Origin: Pedobacter yonginensis
Lineage (GTDB): Bacteria > Bacteroidota > Bacteroidia > Sphingobacteriales > Sphingobacteriaceae
Length of the DNA stretch: 64,000 bases
Direction of reading: 5' to 3'
NCBI RefSeq assembly: GCF_003173595.1
Contig: NZ_QGNZ01000004.1
Location: 248,001 to 312,000, forward strand
Positions 33,105 to 42,382 of the stretch are shown here, in pieces. Made by a program: the position numbers and the translations under genes. Every line of letters begins with the position of its first letter. The first letter of the stretch is position 1. The notes below the pieces were generated by a model. That model saw only the letters and a program-made list of their open reading frames with translations, was not told where the DNA came from and searched no databases.

Positions 33105-34961
33105 ATGCTATCAAACTTTACTAAGCTAGTTGTTTTTTTTCTGCTATTTCTAGCAAATACTCCGGTTCGTGCACAGCAAAAGCTCACTACCGATCTCCTT
33201 ATTATTGGTGGTGGTGCAAGTGGTACTATGGCTGCGGTGCAGGCTTCGAGGATGGGGGTTAAAACAATATTAATTGAAGAAACTGAATGGCTTGGTGGAA
33301 TGCTCACTTCTGCGGGTGTTTCTGCAATAGATGGAAACCACAATTTGCCTTCTGGTTTATGGGGAGAGTTTAGAGAAAAGTTATATCAGCATTATGGTGG
33401 GCCCAAAAAAGTAGAAACGGGTTGGGTAAGCAATACTTTATTTGAGCCGTCAGTTGGCCAAAAAATTTTAGTCGAAATGGCTAAAAATCCAAATCTCCAA
33501 ATCATCTACCAAACTGTTTGGCAAAAAGTAGATAGAACTACAGGTGGCTGGACTACACAAATCCTAAAGGCAGGGCGCAAAACCCAAATACGCTCTAAAC
33601 TTATAATAGATGCGACAGAACTGGGCGATGTAATGGCTTATCTTAAAGTTCCTTATGTAATGGGGATGGACAGCCGAGCGAGGACAGGAGAAGCGTTTGC
33701 GCCAGAAAAATCAAATGATATTGTTCAGGATTTAACTTATGTGGTTACCCTGAAAGATTATGGCAAAAATGCCGATAAAACAATACCAAAACCAATCGGT
33801 TACAATGCTAAAGATTTTGAATGTGCATGTGATGTTTCCGATCCGTCGGCCGATCTACAACAAGCCAAAAATGATTGTGCCAAAATGCTGGCTTATGGCA
33901 GGCTACCAAACGGTAAGTACATGATTAACTGGCCAAAATGTGGTAACGATATTTACATGAATATTGTTGAGATGAGCAAGGTAGATCGTGAGAAGGCTTT
34001 AAAGGAAGCTAAGTTGCACAGCTTACGGTTTGTTTACTACATCCAAAAGGTTCTCGGATATAAAAACCTCGGCTTACCTGATGATGAATACCCAACCGCC
34101 GATGGCTTGCCCATGATGCCCTATTATCGGGAATCTCGAAGATTATCAGGTAAGGTTAACTTTACCGTCAACGATTTAATGAATCCCTACACACAGCAAA
34201 CCGCATTGTATAGAACTGGGATTGCAGTTGGTGATTACCCAATCGATCATCATCACCTTAAAAATCCAAATGCACCGAAAATAGATTTCATTAAAATAAA
34301 AGTTCCATCCTATTCTATCCCTTTGGGTAGTTTAATCCCTGCCAATACCGATGGTTTAATTGTGGCCGAAAAGAGCATCAGCGTTTCCAATATTGTAGCG
34401 GGTACCACGCGTTTGCAACCGGTTGTACTCCTTGTTGGGCAGGCTGCCGGAGCGCTTGCGGCTACATCCATACTAACCAAAATGGAACCTGCTAATGTGA
34501 ATATTAGACAGGTGCAGCAGGCATTATTGAATGGCAAAGCCTACCTGATGCCTTATATCGATGTTAAGCCAGATGATAAAGATTTTGCTTCAATACAGCG
34601 AATTGGCGCTTCAGGAATTATAAAAGGAACGGGCATAGCGTATAAATGGGCAAATCAAACCTGGTTTTATCCCGATTCCACGCTTGAAAAACGCGAACTT
34701 TTGGACGGGCTATCTATTTTATATCCGGCAAGCAAAAAACTCACCGTTGCTACCGATTTGGTTGATGCTGATTTCTGTTTCAAAGTACTATCAACCCAAA
34801 AAAGCACAGTTACCAAAAATGATTTTAACGGCTTTTTAAAATCGCAAGAAATTGCGCTGACAGGCCCAATAAAGAGGAGGATGATCGCTCGCATAGTTGA
34901 TAAATTCCTCAATCCGTTTGCTGTTAAAATGGATTTCAATGGCGCTTATCAAAACCCTTAA
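33105..34961 (+). CDS. Secreted FAD-dependent oxidoreductase (FAD_oxidored family)
   Basis: 618 aa with a signal peptide (FFLLFLANTPVRAQQ). The dinucleotide fold begins at about residue 27: LLIIGGGASGTMAAVQASRMG, continuing with LIEETEWLGGMLTSAGVSAIDG. The C-terminal FAD motif GTTRLQPVVLLVGQAAGALAA is present. PF12831-type proteins are frequent in Bacteroidota glycan loci, often near sialic-acid or xanthan genes, but their reactions are mostly unproven. First gene of a plus-strand operon; its end overlaps the next gene if that starts at 34939. Confidence 0.88.
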   Translation: MLSNFTKLVVFFLLFLANTPVRAQQKLTTDLLIIGGGASGTMAAVQASRMGVKTILIEETEWLGGMLTSAGVSAIDGNHNLPSGLWGEFREKLYQHYGGPKKVETGWVSNTLFEPSVGQKILVEMAKNPNLQIIYQTVWQKVDRTTGGWTTQILKAGRKTQIRSKLIIDATELGDVMAYLKVPYVMGMDSRARTGEAFAPEKSNDIVQDLTYVVTLKDYGKNADKTIPKPIGYNAKDFECACDVSDPSADLQQAKNDCAKMLAYGRLPNGKYMINWPKCGNDIYMNIVEMSKVDREKALKEAKLHSLRFVYYIQKVLGYKNLGLPDDEYPTADGLPMMPYYRESRRLSGKVNFTVNDLMNPYTQQTALYRTGIAVGDYPIDHHHLKNPNAPKIDFIKIKVPSYSIPLGSLIPANTDGLIVAEKSISVSNIVAGTTRLQPVVLLVGQAAGALAATSILTKMEPANVNIRQVQQALLNGKAYLMPYIDVKPDDKDFASIQRIGASGIIKGTGIAYKWANQTWFYPDSTLEKRELLDGLSILYPASKKLTVATDLVDADFCFKVLSTQKSTVTKNDFNGFLKSQEIALTGPIKRRMIARIVDKFLNPFAVKMDFNGAYQNP

Positions 34962-36270
34962 TCCAATATTAAAAGAAAACACTGTGGATACCATACAGCC
35001 TAAAAAGATAAGTCCATTTTATTGGATTCCAACAACGTGGTTTGCCATGGGTTTACCTTTTGTAGCCCTCTCTGGCGCAAGCGCCATTATGTATAAAAAT
35101 ATGGGGGTTTCGGACACAAAAATTGCCTTCTGGACTTCCTTGATTATGTTTCCTTGGACAGTTAAGCCACTTTGGGGGCCATTTTTGGAAATGTATCGTA
35201 CCCGGAAGTTTTTTGTTTACATCACCCAAATGCTTACCGGAGTGTTGTTTGGCTTGGTAGCCTTGAGTCTTCAAGCGGATCGTTTTTTTAGTTTTTCTAT
35301 TGCCATGCTTGGTTTAATTGCCATCAGTGGCTCTACCCACGATACCGCGGCAGATGGTGTTTACCTAAACGAACTTAATGCTAAGGAACAGGCTAAATTT
35401 GTGGGTTGGCAGGGCGCTTTTTACAACATCGCAAAAGTTTTGTCTGGCGGTGTGCTCGTTTATTTGGCTGGAGAACTTGAAAATAAAATCGGAATCACAA
35501 ACGCCTGGACGGTGGTTATGTTTCTTTACGGTGTCATTATGGTTTGCCTAGGGCTTTACAACATGAAAGTAATCCCAAATAGCAGTGAAGCGCAAAAGAT
35601 ACACACACTCAAAAGTGGCTTTGCAACGCTTAAAGATGTGATTATCACTTTTTTCCAGAAAAAGAATATCTTGTTTAGCCTCTGTTTTATCGTTTTTTAT
35701 CGCTTTGCAGAAGGGCAGGCCATCAAAATTACGCCACTGTTTTTCAAAGCATCGAGAGCAAGCGGTGGGCTTGGACTTAGTACTTCCGAAATTGGCTTGC
35801 TGTATGGTGTTTTCGGTTCTATCTCTTTCGTACTGGGTTCTTTAGCGGCGGGATATTTCATCTCCAACAAAGGCCTCAGCAAAAAAACCTTGCTCATCCT
35901 TTGTGCATTTTTCAACTTACCTTTTGCTGCATACGCTTTTCTGGCCGTTACCATGCCTACAAGCTTATTTGTTGTTGGTACAGCTGTAGCCATAGAATAT
36001 TTTGGGTACGGATTTGGGTTTGTTGGGTTAATCTTATTTATGATGCAGAATATTGCGCCTGGCAAGTATAAAATGGCACATTATGCCTTCGGAAGTGGTT
36101 TGATGAATCTCGGCTTTATGATTCCTTCTATGATTAGCGGTGTACTGAGCGACTACTTGGGGTATAAATCGTTTTTCATTTGGGTATTGGTTGCCACTAT
36201 TCCAGCTTTTATAGTTACATGGCTTGTTCCGTTGCAGCCCGTTCAAGAAGATAAAGAAGAAAATATATGA
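34939..36270 (+). CDS. MFS sugar permease (AmpG/PAT-like)
   Basis: About 443 aa with 12 membrane segments. The opening YWIPTTWFAMGLPFVALSG, the TM2-3 loop FPWTVKPLWGPFLEMY and the segment ISGSTHDTAADGVYLNEL match AmpG/PAT-type permeases. It probably takes sugars or sugar derivatives released by the surrounding hydrolases across the inner membrane. Start: ATG 34939 overlaps the previous gene by 23 bp; GTG 34984 would avoid overlap and lose 15 residues. Its stop overlaps the SGNH gene (ATGA). Confidence 0.88.
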   Translation: MALIKTLNPILKENTVDTIQPKKISPFYWIPTTWFAMGLPFVALSGASAIMYKNMGVSDTKIAFWTSLIMFPWTVKPLWGPFLEMYRTRKFFVYITQMLTGVLFGLVALSLQADRFFSFSIAMLGLIAISGSTHDTAADGVYLNELNAKEQAKFVGWQGAFYNIAKVLSGGVLVYLAGELENKIGITNAWTVVMFLYGVIMVCLGLYNMKVIPNSSEAQKIHTLKSGFATLKDVIITFFQKKNILFSLCFIVFYRFAEGQAIKITPLFFKASRASGGLGLSTSEIGLLYGVFGSISFVLGSLAAGYFISNKGLSKKTLLILCAFFNLPFAAYAFLAVTMPTSLFVVGTAVAIEYFGYGFGFVGLILFMMQNIAPGKYKMAHYAFGSGLMNLGFMIPSMISGVLSDYLGYKSFFIWVLVATIPAFIVTWLVPLQPVQEDKEENI

Positions 36271-36944
36271 TGAAGATTTTAAACTTGCTTGTCGTTTTAA
36301 TACTCGGTTCTGTGCTGTTCGCACATGCACAAGCCTCTATCGATTCGGCCTTTTTAACCCCTAATTACAAGCAACGCCGCGAAATTTTCAATAAAACGCC
36401 AACCGTTGGTGGGGAAGTGGTTTTTATTGGGAATAGCATAACCGAAGTTGGCAATTGGCAAAAACTCATTCCGGATGAGCGTGTTCTTAACCGCGGCATT
36501 AGTGGCGACGTAACCTTGGGCGTATTGGCCCGCGTTGCAGAAGAAGTTGCCAACAAACCCAAAAAAGTATTTGTAATGATTGGAATAAATGATTTGAAAA
36601 TCGGCGTTCCTATTGCACAAATTACCGCTCGGCAACGAGAAATCATTCAGCTTATCCGCACAAAGGCGCCCAATACCCTGCTGTACATGCAGGCAACACT
36701 ACCAGTAAATGAAAAAATGCTTGCCAAAATATACAGCAGGCTTAATAACAAAGATATTTTAAAAATGAACAAAGCGCTAAAAGCCCTTTGCCGTGAACTC
36801 CATGTTGGCTACATCAACTTACAGCCAATTTTTGTAGATCAAGATGGACAGTTAAAAGCTGAATGGAGTACTGATGGACTTCATTTGAAACCTCAAGCCT
36901 ATGAAGCATGGGTAAAATATCTAAGAAAGAAGGGTTTGATATAA
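36267..36944 (+). CDS. Secreted SGNH/GDSL esterase
   Basis: 225 aa with a signal peptide (VVLILGSVLFAHAQA). SGNH blocks: I, FIGNSITEVGNW with the nucleophile Ser; II, NRGISGD; III, MIGINDLK; V, STDGLHLKPQAY with catalytic Asp and His. Members in glycan loci remove acetyl groups from sugars (sialate or polysaccharide O-acetylesterases); the substrate here is unknown. A four-base overlap links it to the permease. The gene end overlaps the ORF, but not the likely start, of the next gene. Confidence 0.9.
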   Translation: MMKILNLLVVLILGSVLFAHAQASIDSAFLTPNYKQRREIFNKTPTVGGEVVFIGNSITEVGNWQKLIPDERVLNRGISGDVTLGVLARVAEEVANKPKKVFVMIGINDLKIGVPIAQITARQREIIQLIRTKAPNTLLYMQATLPVNEKMLAKIYSRLNNKDILKMNKALKALCRELHVGYINLQPIFVDQDGQLKAEWSTDGLHLKPQAYEAWVKYLRKKGLI

Positions 36945-36964
36945 CCTTAACGAAAAGCAAATCA

Positions 36965-37900
36965 ATGAAAATAACAGGCACTTTTATCGATGAGATTTCT
37001 CACGACATTCCCCATCAAAATTGGGGTGCCCAAGAGTGGGAGCAAGATTTTCTATACATGAAAGCTATAGGGATTGATACTGTAATATTAATCCGGAGTG
37101 GTTATCGCAGATTTCTTACCTACCCATCCGTTTACCTGCAAGAAACTTTTGGCTGCTATAACCCGCCTGTTGATTTGGTGGAACTGTTTCTCAACCTCGC
37201 CGATCAACTAAACATGAATTTTTATTTCGGACTGTATGATAGCGGGAAATATTGGGATACGGGTAATATGACACACGAAATTGATGTAAATCGATATGTT
37301 GTAGATGAGGTGTGGGCAAAATACGGCCATCATAAAAGTTTTAAAGGTTGGTATTTAAGCATGGAAATCAGTAGAAAAACAAAAGGTGCGACTGAAGCAT
37401 TTAATACGCTTGGCTTGCAATGTAAGGGTGTAAGTGGTGGTTTGCCTACACTAATTTCTCCATGGATTGACGGTAAAAAAGCGGTTATGGCAGCCTCATC
37501 AAACTTGATTAAATCTGATGCTGTATCGGTGGAGGAACATGAAAAAGAATGGTCGGAAATTTTCTCTGGATTAAAGGGCTCTGTAGATGCAGTTGCTTTT
37601 CAGGATGGGCACATCGATTACCATGAACTTGAACATTTCTTTGCTGTTAACAAGCAAATGGCCGATCGTTTTGGCCTCTCTTGCTGGACTAATGCCGAAA
37701 GTTTCGACCGGGATATGCCCATCAAGTTTTTACCCATCAAATTTGAAAAGCTAAAGCTTAAGCTAGAAGCAGCAGCTAAGGCTGGTTACGATAAGGCCAT
37801 CACTTTTGAATTTTCACATTTTATGAGCCCACAGTCTTCCTATCTACAGGCAGGGCATCTTTTCAATCGCTACCAAGAATACATTAACACACTACTTTAA
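36965..37900 (+). CDS. DUF4434 glycosidase-like protein
   Basis: 311 aa, no signal peptide, so likely cytoplasmic. The start ITGTFIDEISHDIPHQNWG, then WEQDFLYMKAIGIDTVILIR, is typical of DUF4434, a TIM-barrel family related to glycoside hydrolases. Later segments FKGWYLSMEIS and SVDAVAFQDGHI hold acidic residues at strand ends that could be catalytic. I chose ATG 36965; an upstream in-frame ATG at 36908 lies inside the esterase gene and adds an unlike tail. One base separates its stop from the next ATG, so it is in the operon. Confidence 0.78.
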   Translation: MKITGTFIDEISHDIPHQNWGAQEWEQDFLYMKAIGIDTVILIRSGYRRFLTYPSVYLQETFGCYNPPVDLVELFLNLADQLNMNFYFGLYDSGKYWDTGNMTHEIDVNRYVVDEVWAKYGHHKSFKGWYLSMEISRKTKGATEAFNTLGLQCKGVSGGLPTLISPWIDGKKAVMAASSNLIKSDAVSVEEHEKEWSEIFSGLKGSVDAVAFQDGHIDYHELEHFFAVNKQMADRFGLSCWTNAESFDRDMPIKFLPIKFEKLKLKLEAAAKAGYDKAITFEFSHFMSPQSSYLQAGHLFNRYQEYINTLL

Positions 37901-37901
37901 C

Positions 37902-39086
37902 ATGAACGTCCACCACAACATTTACAAAAACGAACTATTAAATCATGTACTCCCATTTTGGGAAGCGCATTCTATTGATCAAACTCATGGAGGCTATTTT
38001 ACTTGTTTAGACAGGGAGGGGAAAGTTTACGATACCGATAAGTTTGCATGGCTTCAGGGCCGCCAAATCTGGACATTTTCGACCATGTACAAGCAAGTAG
38101 AAGCCAAACAAGAATGGCTGGATATGGCTAGGCATGGGGCCGATTTTATGAAGAAGCATGGCAGGGATAAACTAGGTAATTGGTATTTTTCTTTCAATAG
38201 AAACGGAAGCCCACTGGTTCAGCCCTATAACATTTTTTCGGATTGTTTTGCCGCTATGGGCTTTGGTGCCCTGTATAAAATTGATCAGCAGGATGAGTAT
38301 GCAGATATTGCAACAAAAACTTTCCAAAATATACTTCACAAACGAAACAACCCCAAAGGGATTTACAACAAGGCATATCCAGAAACCAGGCCACTAAAGA
38401 ATTTTGCGCTGCCTATGATTCTCTGCAATTTATCCTTAGAAATGGAACATTTGCTCGACAAAAGAATTGTAGATGATCTTATCGAAGAAGTTATCCACGA
38501 GGTGATGGACATTTTCTATCAGGAGGAAAGCGGGCTTATTCTGGAAAATGTAGCACCTGATGGCAGTTTTGTAAACTCTTTTGAGGGGCGCAGCATTAAC
38601 CCTGGCCATACCATTGAGGCCATGTGGTTTATTATGGATTTAGGAAAAAGGCTCCACAATAAAAAGTTGATCGAGCGGGCAATTGAAATTGCGCTTCATA
38701 CCCTTAAAACTGGATGGGATACGGAAAATGGAGGCATTTTTTATTTTCTGGATGTAAAAAACAGTCCGATGCAACAACTCGAATGGGATCAAAAACTTTG
38801 GTGGGTACATATCGAAACCTTAGTTTGTTTGGCGAAAGCATACGAATTAACGGCAAACGAAGAATGTAAAAAGTGGTTTAAAATTGTTCACGAATACACA
38901 TGGAAGCACTTTAGAGATGAGGAGTATGGCGAATGGTTCGGATATCTAAATCGGGAAGGTAAGGTGCTCATCCCAGCCAAAGGGGGGAAGTGGAAAGGTT
39001 GTTTTCACATCCCAAGAGGATTGCTACAAGTGTATAAAACACTTGAAAAAATTGAAGAAAAACAGCTTAAAACCATCAAATTTTAA
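37902..39086 (+). CDS. AGE-family sugar 2-epimerase
   Basis: 394 aa, full length for the N-acylglucosamine 2-epimerase (a/a)6-barrel family. It shows FAWLQGRQIWTFSTMY near residue 50, SDCFAAMGFGALYK, the central NPGHTIEAMWFIMDLGKRL with the conserved His, WWVHIETLVCLAKAYEL, and FHIPRGLLQVY near the end. Known members interconvert ManNAc/GlcNAc, mannose/glucose or cellobiose/glucosyl-mannose. Given GH92 upstream and a ROK kinase downstream, mannose to glucose is a reasonable guess, but residues alone do not decide. Confidence 0.9.
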   Translation: MNVHHNIYKNELLNHVLPFWEAHSIDQTHGGYFTCLDREGKVYDTDKFAWLQGRQIWTFSTMYKQVEAKQEWLDMARHGADFMKKHGRDKLGNWYFSFNRNGSPLVQPYNIFSDCFAAMGFGALYKIDQQDEYADIATKTFQNILHKRNNPKGIYNKAYPETRPLKNFALPMILCNLSLEMEHLLDKRIVDDLIEEVIHEVMDIFYQEESGLILENVAPDGSFVNSFEGRSINPGHTIEAMWFIMDLGKRLHNKKLIERAIEIALHTLKTGWDTENGGIFYFLDVKNSPMQQLEWDQKLWWVHIETLVCLAKAYELTANEECKKWFKIVHEYTWKHFRDEEYGEWFGYLNREGKVLIPAKGGKWKGCFHIPRGLLQVYKTLEKIEEKQLKTIKF

Positions 39087-39090
39087 ATAC

Positions 39091-40179
39091 ATGAAAAATA
39101 TTGTTCTAGCGTTATGCTTGGTAACAGCAATGGTTCGAGTAAGCGCTCAAGAACCAATAAAGGGAGTTTGGCTAACCAATGTCGCCAGTCAGGTTTTAGA
39201 TTCGCGTAAAAATATTGTAGATGCGGTGGCCCTTTGTAAGCAAAGTGGAATTAATACCATATTCGTTGTGACTTGGAATAGGGGAAATACGCTCTATCCG
39301 AGCAAGGTAATGAAGAAAGCGTTTGGCGTAGAAATCGACCCACGGTTTAATGGAAGAGATCCCTTGAAAGAACTGATAGAAGAGGCCCATAAGAAAAGCA
39401 TTAAGGTACATGCCTGGTTTGAGTTTGGCTTTTCTTCATCATACAAAGATAATGGAGGCAATATCATAAAAAAGCGTCCAGAATGGGCAGCCAAGAACAG
39501 TCAAGGTAAGTTGGTGAGTAAAAATAATTTCGAGTGGATGAATGCATTTTTGCCTGAAGTGCAGCATTTTGTTAACTCATTGATAATGGAAGTTGTACAA
39601 GGATATGATGTTGATGGGGTTCAAGGAGATGACCGTTTGCCAGCACAACCTTCAACCGCAGGTTATGATAAATATACCATTGCTGAGTACAAAAAAGAAC
39701 ATGGCGGAAAACTTCCCCCTACAGATTATAAGGAGCCTGAATGGGTAGATTGGAGGGCAAAAAGGCTTAACAGTTATTTGAAAGAACTTTATCAAAACGT
39801 AAAGAAAGTTAAGCCTAATATGCTGGTCACGATGGCGCCCAGTATTTATCCATGGAGTAAGGAAGAGTATCTTCAAGATTGGCCAACATGGTTAAAAGAT
39901 GGTTATGTAGATTATATTTTCCCGCAGATTTACCGCTACGATTTAAAGAAATATAAGTTAGCACTAGAGGCAACTTTAAGCTTTATACCAGCCGATAAGA
40001 AACGGCTCTTTTACCCAGGCCTATTGCTAAAAGTGGACGATTATAGCCCCGATGCAACTTTTTTGAAAGAAATGGTTAGGTTAAACAGAGAGAACGGTGT
40101 GAAAGGGGAGGTGTTTTTTTTCTATGAGGGCATTAAGCTCCATAGTGAATTCTTTAAAGCTTATGCCGAACAGCCATAA
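39091..40179 (+). CDS. Secreted GHL10-type glycosyl hydrolase (DUF187-like)
   Basis: 362 aa with a signal peptide (MKNIVLALCLVTAMVRVSAQ). Hallmarks of the GHL10/YngK family: IKGVWLTNVASQVL at the N-terminus, INTIFVVTWNRGNTLYPS, DPLKELIEEAHKKSIKVHAWFEFG, YDVDGVQGDDRLP, then MAPSIYPWSKEEYLQDWPTW and YIFPQIYRYD. These give a TIM barrel with acidic residues in QGDD as candidate catalysts. I chose ATG 39091 because it yields a proper signal peptide; 39043 overlaps the epimerase and adds a basic tail. Confidence 0.88.
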   Translation: MKNIVLALCLVTAMVRVSAQEPIKGVWLTNVASQVLDSRKNIVDAVALCKQSGINTIFVVTWNRGNTLYPSKVMKKAFGVEIDPRFNGRDPLKELIEEAHKKSIKVHAWFEFGFSSSYKDNGGNIIKKRPEWAAKNSQGKLVSKNNFEWMNAFLPEVQHFVNSLIMEVVQGYDVDGVQGDDRLPAQPSTAGYDKYTIAEYKKEHGGKLPPTDYKEPEWVDWRAKRLNSYLKELYQNVKKVKPNMLVTMAPSIYPWSKEEYLQDWPTWLKDGYVDYIFPQIYRYDLKKYKLALEATLSFIPADKKRLFYPGLLLKVDDYSPDATFLKEMVRLNRENGVKGEVFFFYEGIKLHSEFFKAYAEQP

Positions 40180-40228
40180 TGCAGACCAAACTAATGGAAT
40201 TTAAGAAAACCTACAAATAAAATTTACC

Positions 40229-41092
40229 ATGAATATTGTTATTGGTGCAGATATAGGTGGCTCGCACATGAGTGCAGGATTGGTAGATCTTTCTACAAGA
40301 AATCTTTTAGATGGTACATTCCTAAAATGCAAAATAGATGCTTCTTCATCCAGTGAGGAAATTCTAAGCTCTTGGTCAGCTTTGCTCAAAGAACTTATTG
40401 CTTCTTATAAAGGAAAAATTGAACACATAGGGCTTGCTTTGCCTGGCCCGATGGACTACCAAAATGGCATTATGCTGATTAAGGACCAAAAAAAATTCAG
40501 GTCGTTATACGGAATAAATATCAAAGAGGCTTTACATAAGGCAATTAATCGATTCGACCTATCCATCTTAACTGAAAATGATGCCCTGTGTTTTTTAAGG
40601 GGTGAGATATTCCACCGTTTTATTGAAGAAAATGACTCGGCCATTGGGCTTACTTTAGGCACTGGCTTTGGCAGCAGTAGTTATGTAAGGGGCGCTTACA
40701 CCGATATGAAACTTTGGTGCATGCCATTTAAAAATGGCATAGCCGAAGATTATCTCTCTACTGGCTGGTTTATAGAGAAGTATTATCGGATGACAGGCAA
40801 ATACATTAGAGGGGCAAAAGATTTGCTCGAAGCGGATAAAAACCCTGAATTGGTTGCCAACATATTTGAAGAATTTGGCGATAACCTAAACAGTTTGCTC
40901 AAGTCCACCATGCAAAATCAGGAATACGGTCATGTATTTCTGGGTGGGAATATTTCAAACGCTTTCGAATTATTTAGTAAACAGCTCACAACTACAAATG
41001 CTATTATACATAGATCTGAATTGGGAGAACGATGTGCGATTTTAGGCGCTGCAAGCTTGTACTCCATATCTAATTATGTTAAAGAAATATAA
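40229..41092 (+). CDS. ROK-family sugar kinase
   Basis: 287 aa cytoplasmic kinase. The ATP-phosphate loop is IGADIGGSHMSAGLVD; the catalytic region is LTENDALCFLRGE with the conserved Asp; and GLTLGTGFGSSSYVRG follows. It lacks the CxCGxxGC zinc motif and the DNA-binding domain found in the repressor at 31713-32927, so it is an enzyme. It likely phosphorylates the sugar made by the epimerase (glucose, mannose or an N-acetylhexosamine). It follows the GHL10 gene by 49 bp and closes the operon. Confidence 0.87.
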   Translation: MNIVIGADIGGSHMSAGLVDLSTRNLLDGTFLKCKIDASSSSEEILSSWSALLKELIASYKGKIEHIGLALPGPMDYQNGIMLIKDQKKFRSLYGINIKEALHKAINRFDLSILTENDALCFLRGEIFHRFIEENDSAIGLTLGTGFGSSSYVRGAYTDMKLWCMPFKNGIAEDYLSTGWFIEKYYRMTGKYIRGAKDLLEADKNPELVANIFEEFGDNLNSLLKSTMQNQEYGHVFLGGNISNAFELFSKQLTTTNAIIHRSELGERCAILGAASLYSISNYVKEI

Positions 41093-41200
41093 GACTTATT
41101 CACAACGCATCCGCTGATGATTTTTGTTTGAATTGCATCTCCATTTTCGATGATCAATTGGTTTATACAGGCTTTTTATTGAAATTAACCTGATTACAAG

Positions 41201-41240
41201 GCAAATAGGATAGGTCGTATTTAAGAGCTATCCTATTTGC
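41201..41240. terminator. Strong hairpin between convergent genes
   Basis: Perfect 13-bp inverted repeat gcaaataggatag / ctatcctatttgc with a 14-base loop, between the convergent ROK kinase and peroxidase genes. It probably terminates both strands, although neither side has a long T-run. Confidence 0.7.
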
Positions 41241-41248
41241 ACTTTGCA

Positions 41249-42379
41249 TTATTTTGGAAGTATTGGTGGGTTAATTTTATTTACTCTTGTACTTATCGAT
41301 CTTAAAAAAGCCTCTAAAGCATTTTGTTCAGTTAAGTTAAGATTCAATTTGCGTAACATAGTCGATTTTGGCGTTTTCAAGGAATCGGGCACTTTTAAAG
41401 CCCTTTGTTCTGCAATTGGGTTACCAAGGTTATAAAATTCGATTACATCTTTTAGCGAAGGGAAATTTCCATGATGCATCCAAGGACCTGTAATATTGGT
41501 CTCTCTTAAAGAAGGCGTTCTAAAAGCCCCTACATCTTTTAGGTTTTTGGTTACATTGTATAAGCCAAGATCCTCAAATTTGGAGCCCAACAAGGCTTGT
41601 CCATCATTATGGAATTTATTGTCGCTGAAAAGCGGCGTATTGTGGCAATTAATACATCTGGCTTTTGTTCTGAAAAGATGTAAACCCAACACCTGTTCGT
41701 CTTTTAAAGCCGCTTTATTACCTCTAACGAAGGCATCGAATTGGCTGCCCGTGCTTACAATACCACGTTCGAAGGTGGCAATGGCCTTTTGTATTCTATC
41801 CAAATCGATTTGTGTTGAACCAAATGCTTTGGCAAATAACGATTTATAGCCCTCAATTTCGCTAATATTTTTCACCATCACCGATAAATCCTGATTCATC
41901 TCTACATGGTCTTTTACAGGGAAACCCGACTGGTGTTCTAAGCTGGTGGCTCTTCCATCCCAAAAAAGTTTCTGGTAAAAAGCGGTGTTCAAAATGGTCA
42001 TGGCATTTCTTTTGCCATTTTGCCGATCGTGACCATAAGCCACTCGCTTTCCATCGCCCCAACCGAGTTCAGGATCATGGCAAGATGCACAGGCAATTTG
42101 CTTGGAAACCGACATTCTAGGGTCGAAGAAAAGGATTTTGCCCAGTTTTTCTTTTTCGGCAGAGTAGGGGTTGCTTTCCGGATATACAGGTCTGCCTAAA
42201 TAACCAATATCTTTAAAACCTGGTTTAGCCTCAGCATCTAAAAATGGTTTTGGCCATTTGGAAGCATCACCGCTATATATCTCTCTGAGTTGTGCAATGG
42301 TATAATCTTTATCTTGTAAAAAGGCAGTGCTGAAAACAAAAAATACCAGTACCGTGGCAATTAGGGTTATTCTTTTCAT
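41249..42379 (-). CDS. Di-heme cytochrome c peroxidase (CcpA/MauG family)
   Basis: 376 aa, exported by a signal peptide (IATVLVFFVFSTAFLQ). Two c-type heme sites: CASCHDPELGWGDG and CINCHNTPLFSDNKFHNDG. Conserved CCP segments are GKILFFDPRMS, RNAMTILNTAFYQKLFWDGRA, SGFPVKDHVEMN and FRTPSLREINxTGPWMHHG-like text. It reduces peroxide or, as in MauG/MbnH relatives, oxidises a protein substrate. It is the last gene of the sigma/FecR/SusCD operon, three bases after the lipoprotein gene, an unusual partner for a nutrient transporter. Confidence 0.93.
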   Translation of the reverse strand: MKRITLIATVLVFFVFSTAFLQDKDYTIAQLREIYSGDASKWPKPFLDAEAKPGFKDIGYLGRPVYPESNPYSAEKEKLGKILFFDPRMSVSKQIACASCHDPELGWGDGKRVAYGHDRQNGKRNAMTILNTAFYQKLFWDGRATSLEHQSGFPVKDHVEMNQDLSVMVKNISEIEGYKSLFAKAFGSTQIDLDRIQKAIATFERGIVSTGSQFDAFVRGNKAALKDEQVLGLHLFRTKARCINCHNTPLFSDNKFHNDGQALLGSKFEDLGLYNVTKNLKDVGAFRTPSLRETNITGPWMHHGNFPSLKDVIEFYNLGNPIAEQRALKVPDSLKTPKSTMLRKLNLNLTEQNALEAFLRSISTRVNKINPPILPK

Positions 42380-42382
42380 GTG

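Noticed and set aside
34939..36270. TTG start at 34897 for the permease
   Set aside because: It lies deep in the preceding gene and adds a tail unlike the family; ATG 34939 or GTG 34984 fits better.
33105..41092. Sialic-acid catabolism cluster (FAD oxidoreductase, esterase, epimerase, ROK kinase)
   Set aside because: No neuraminidase, sialate lyase or NagA/NagB is present, whereas a GH92 mannosidase is; mannose use fits better. It remains a secondary option.
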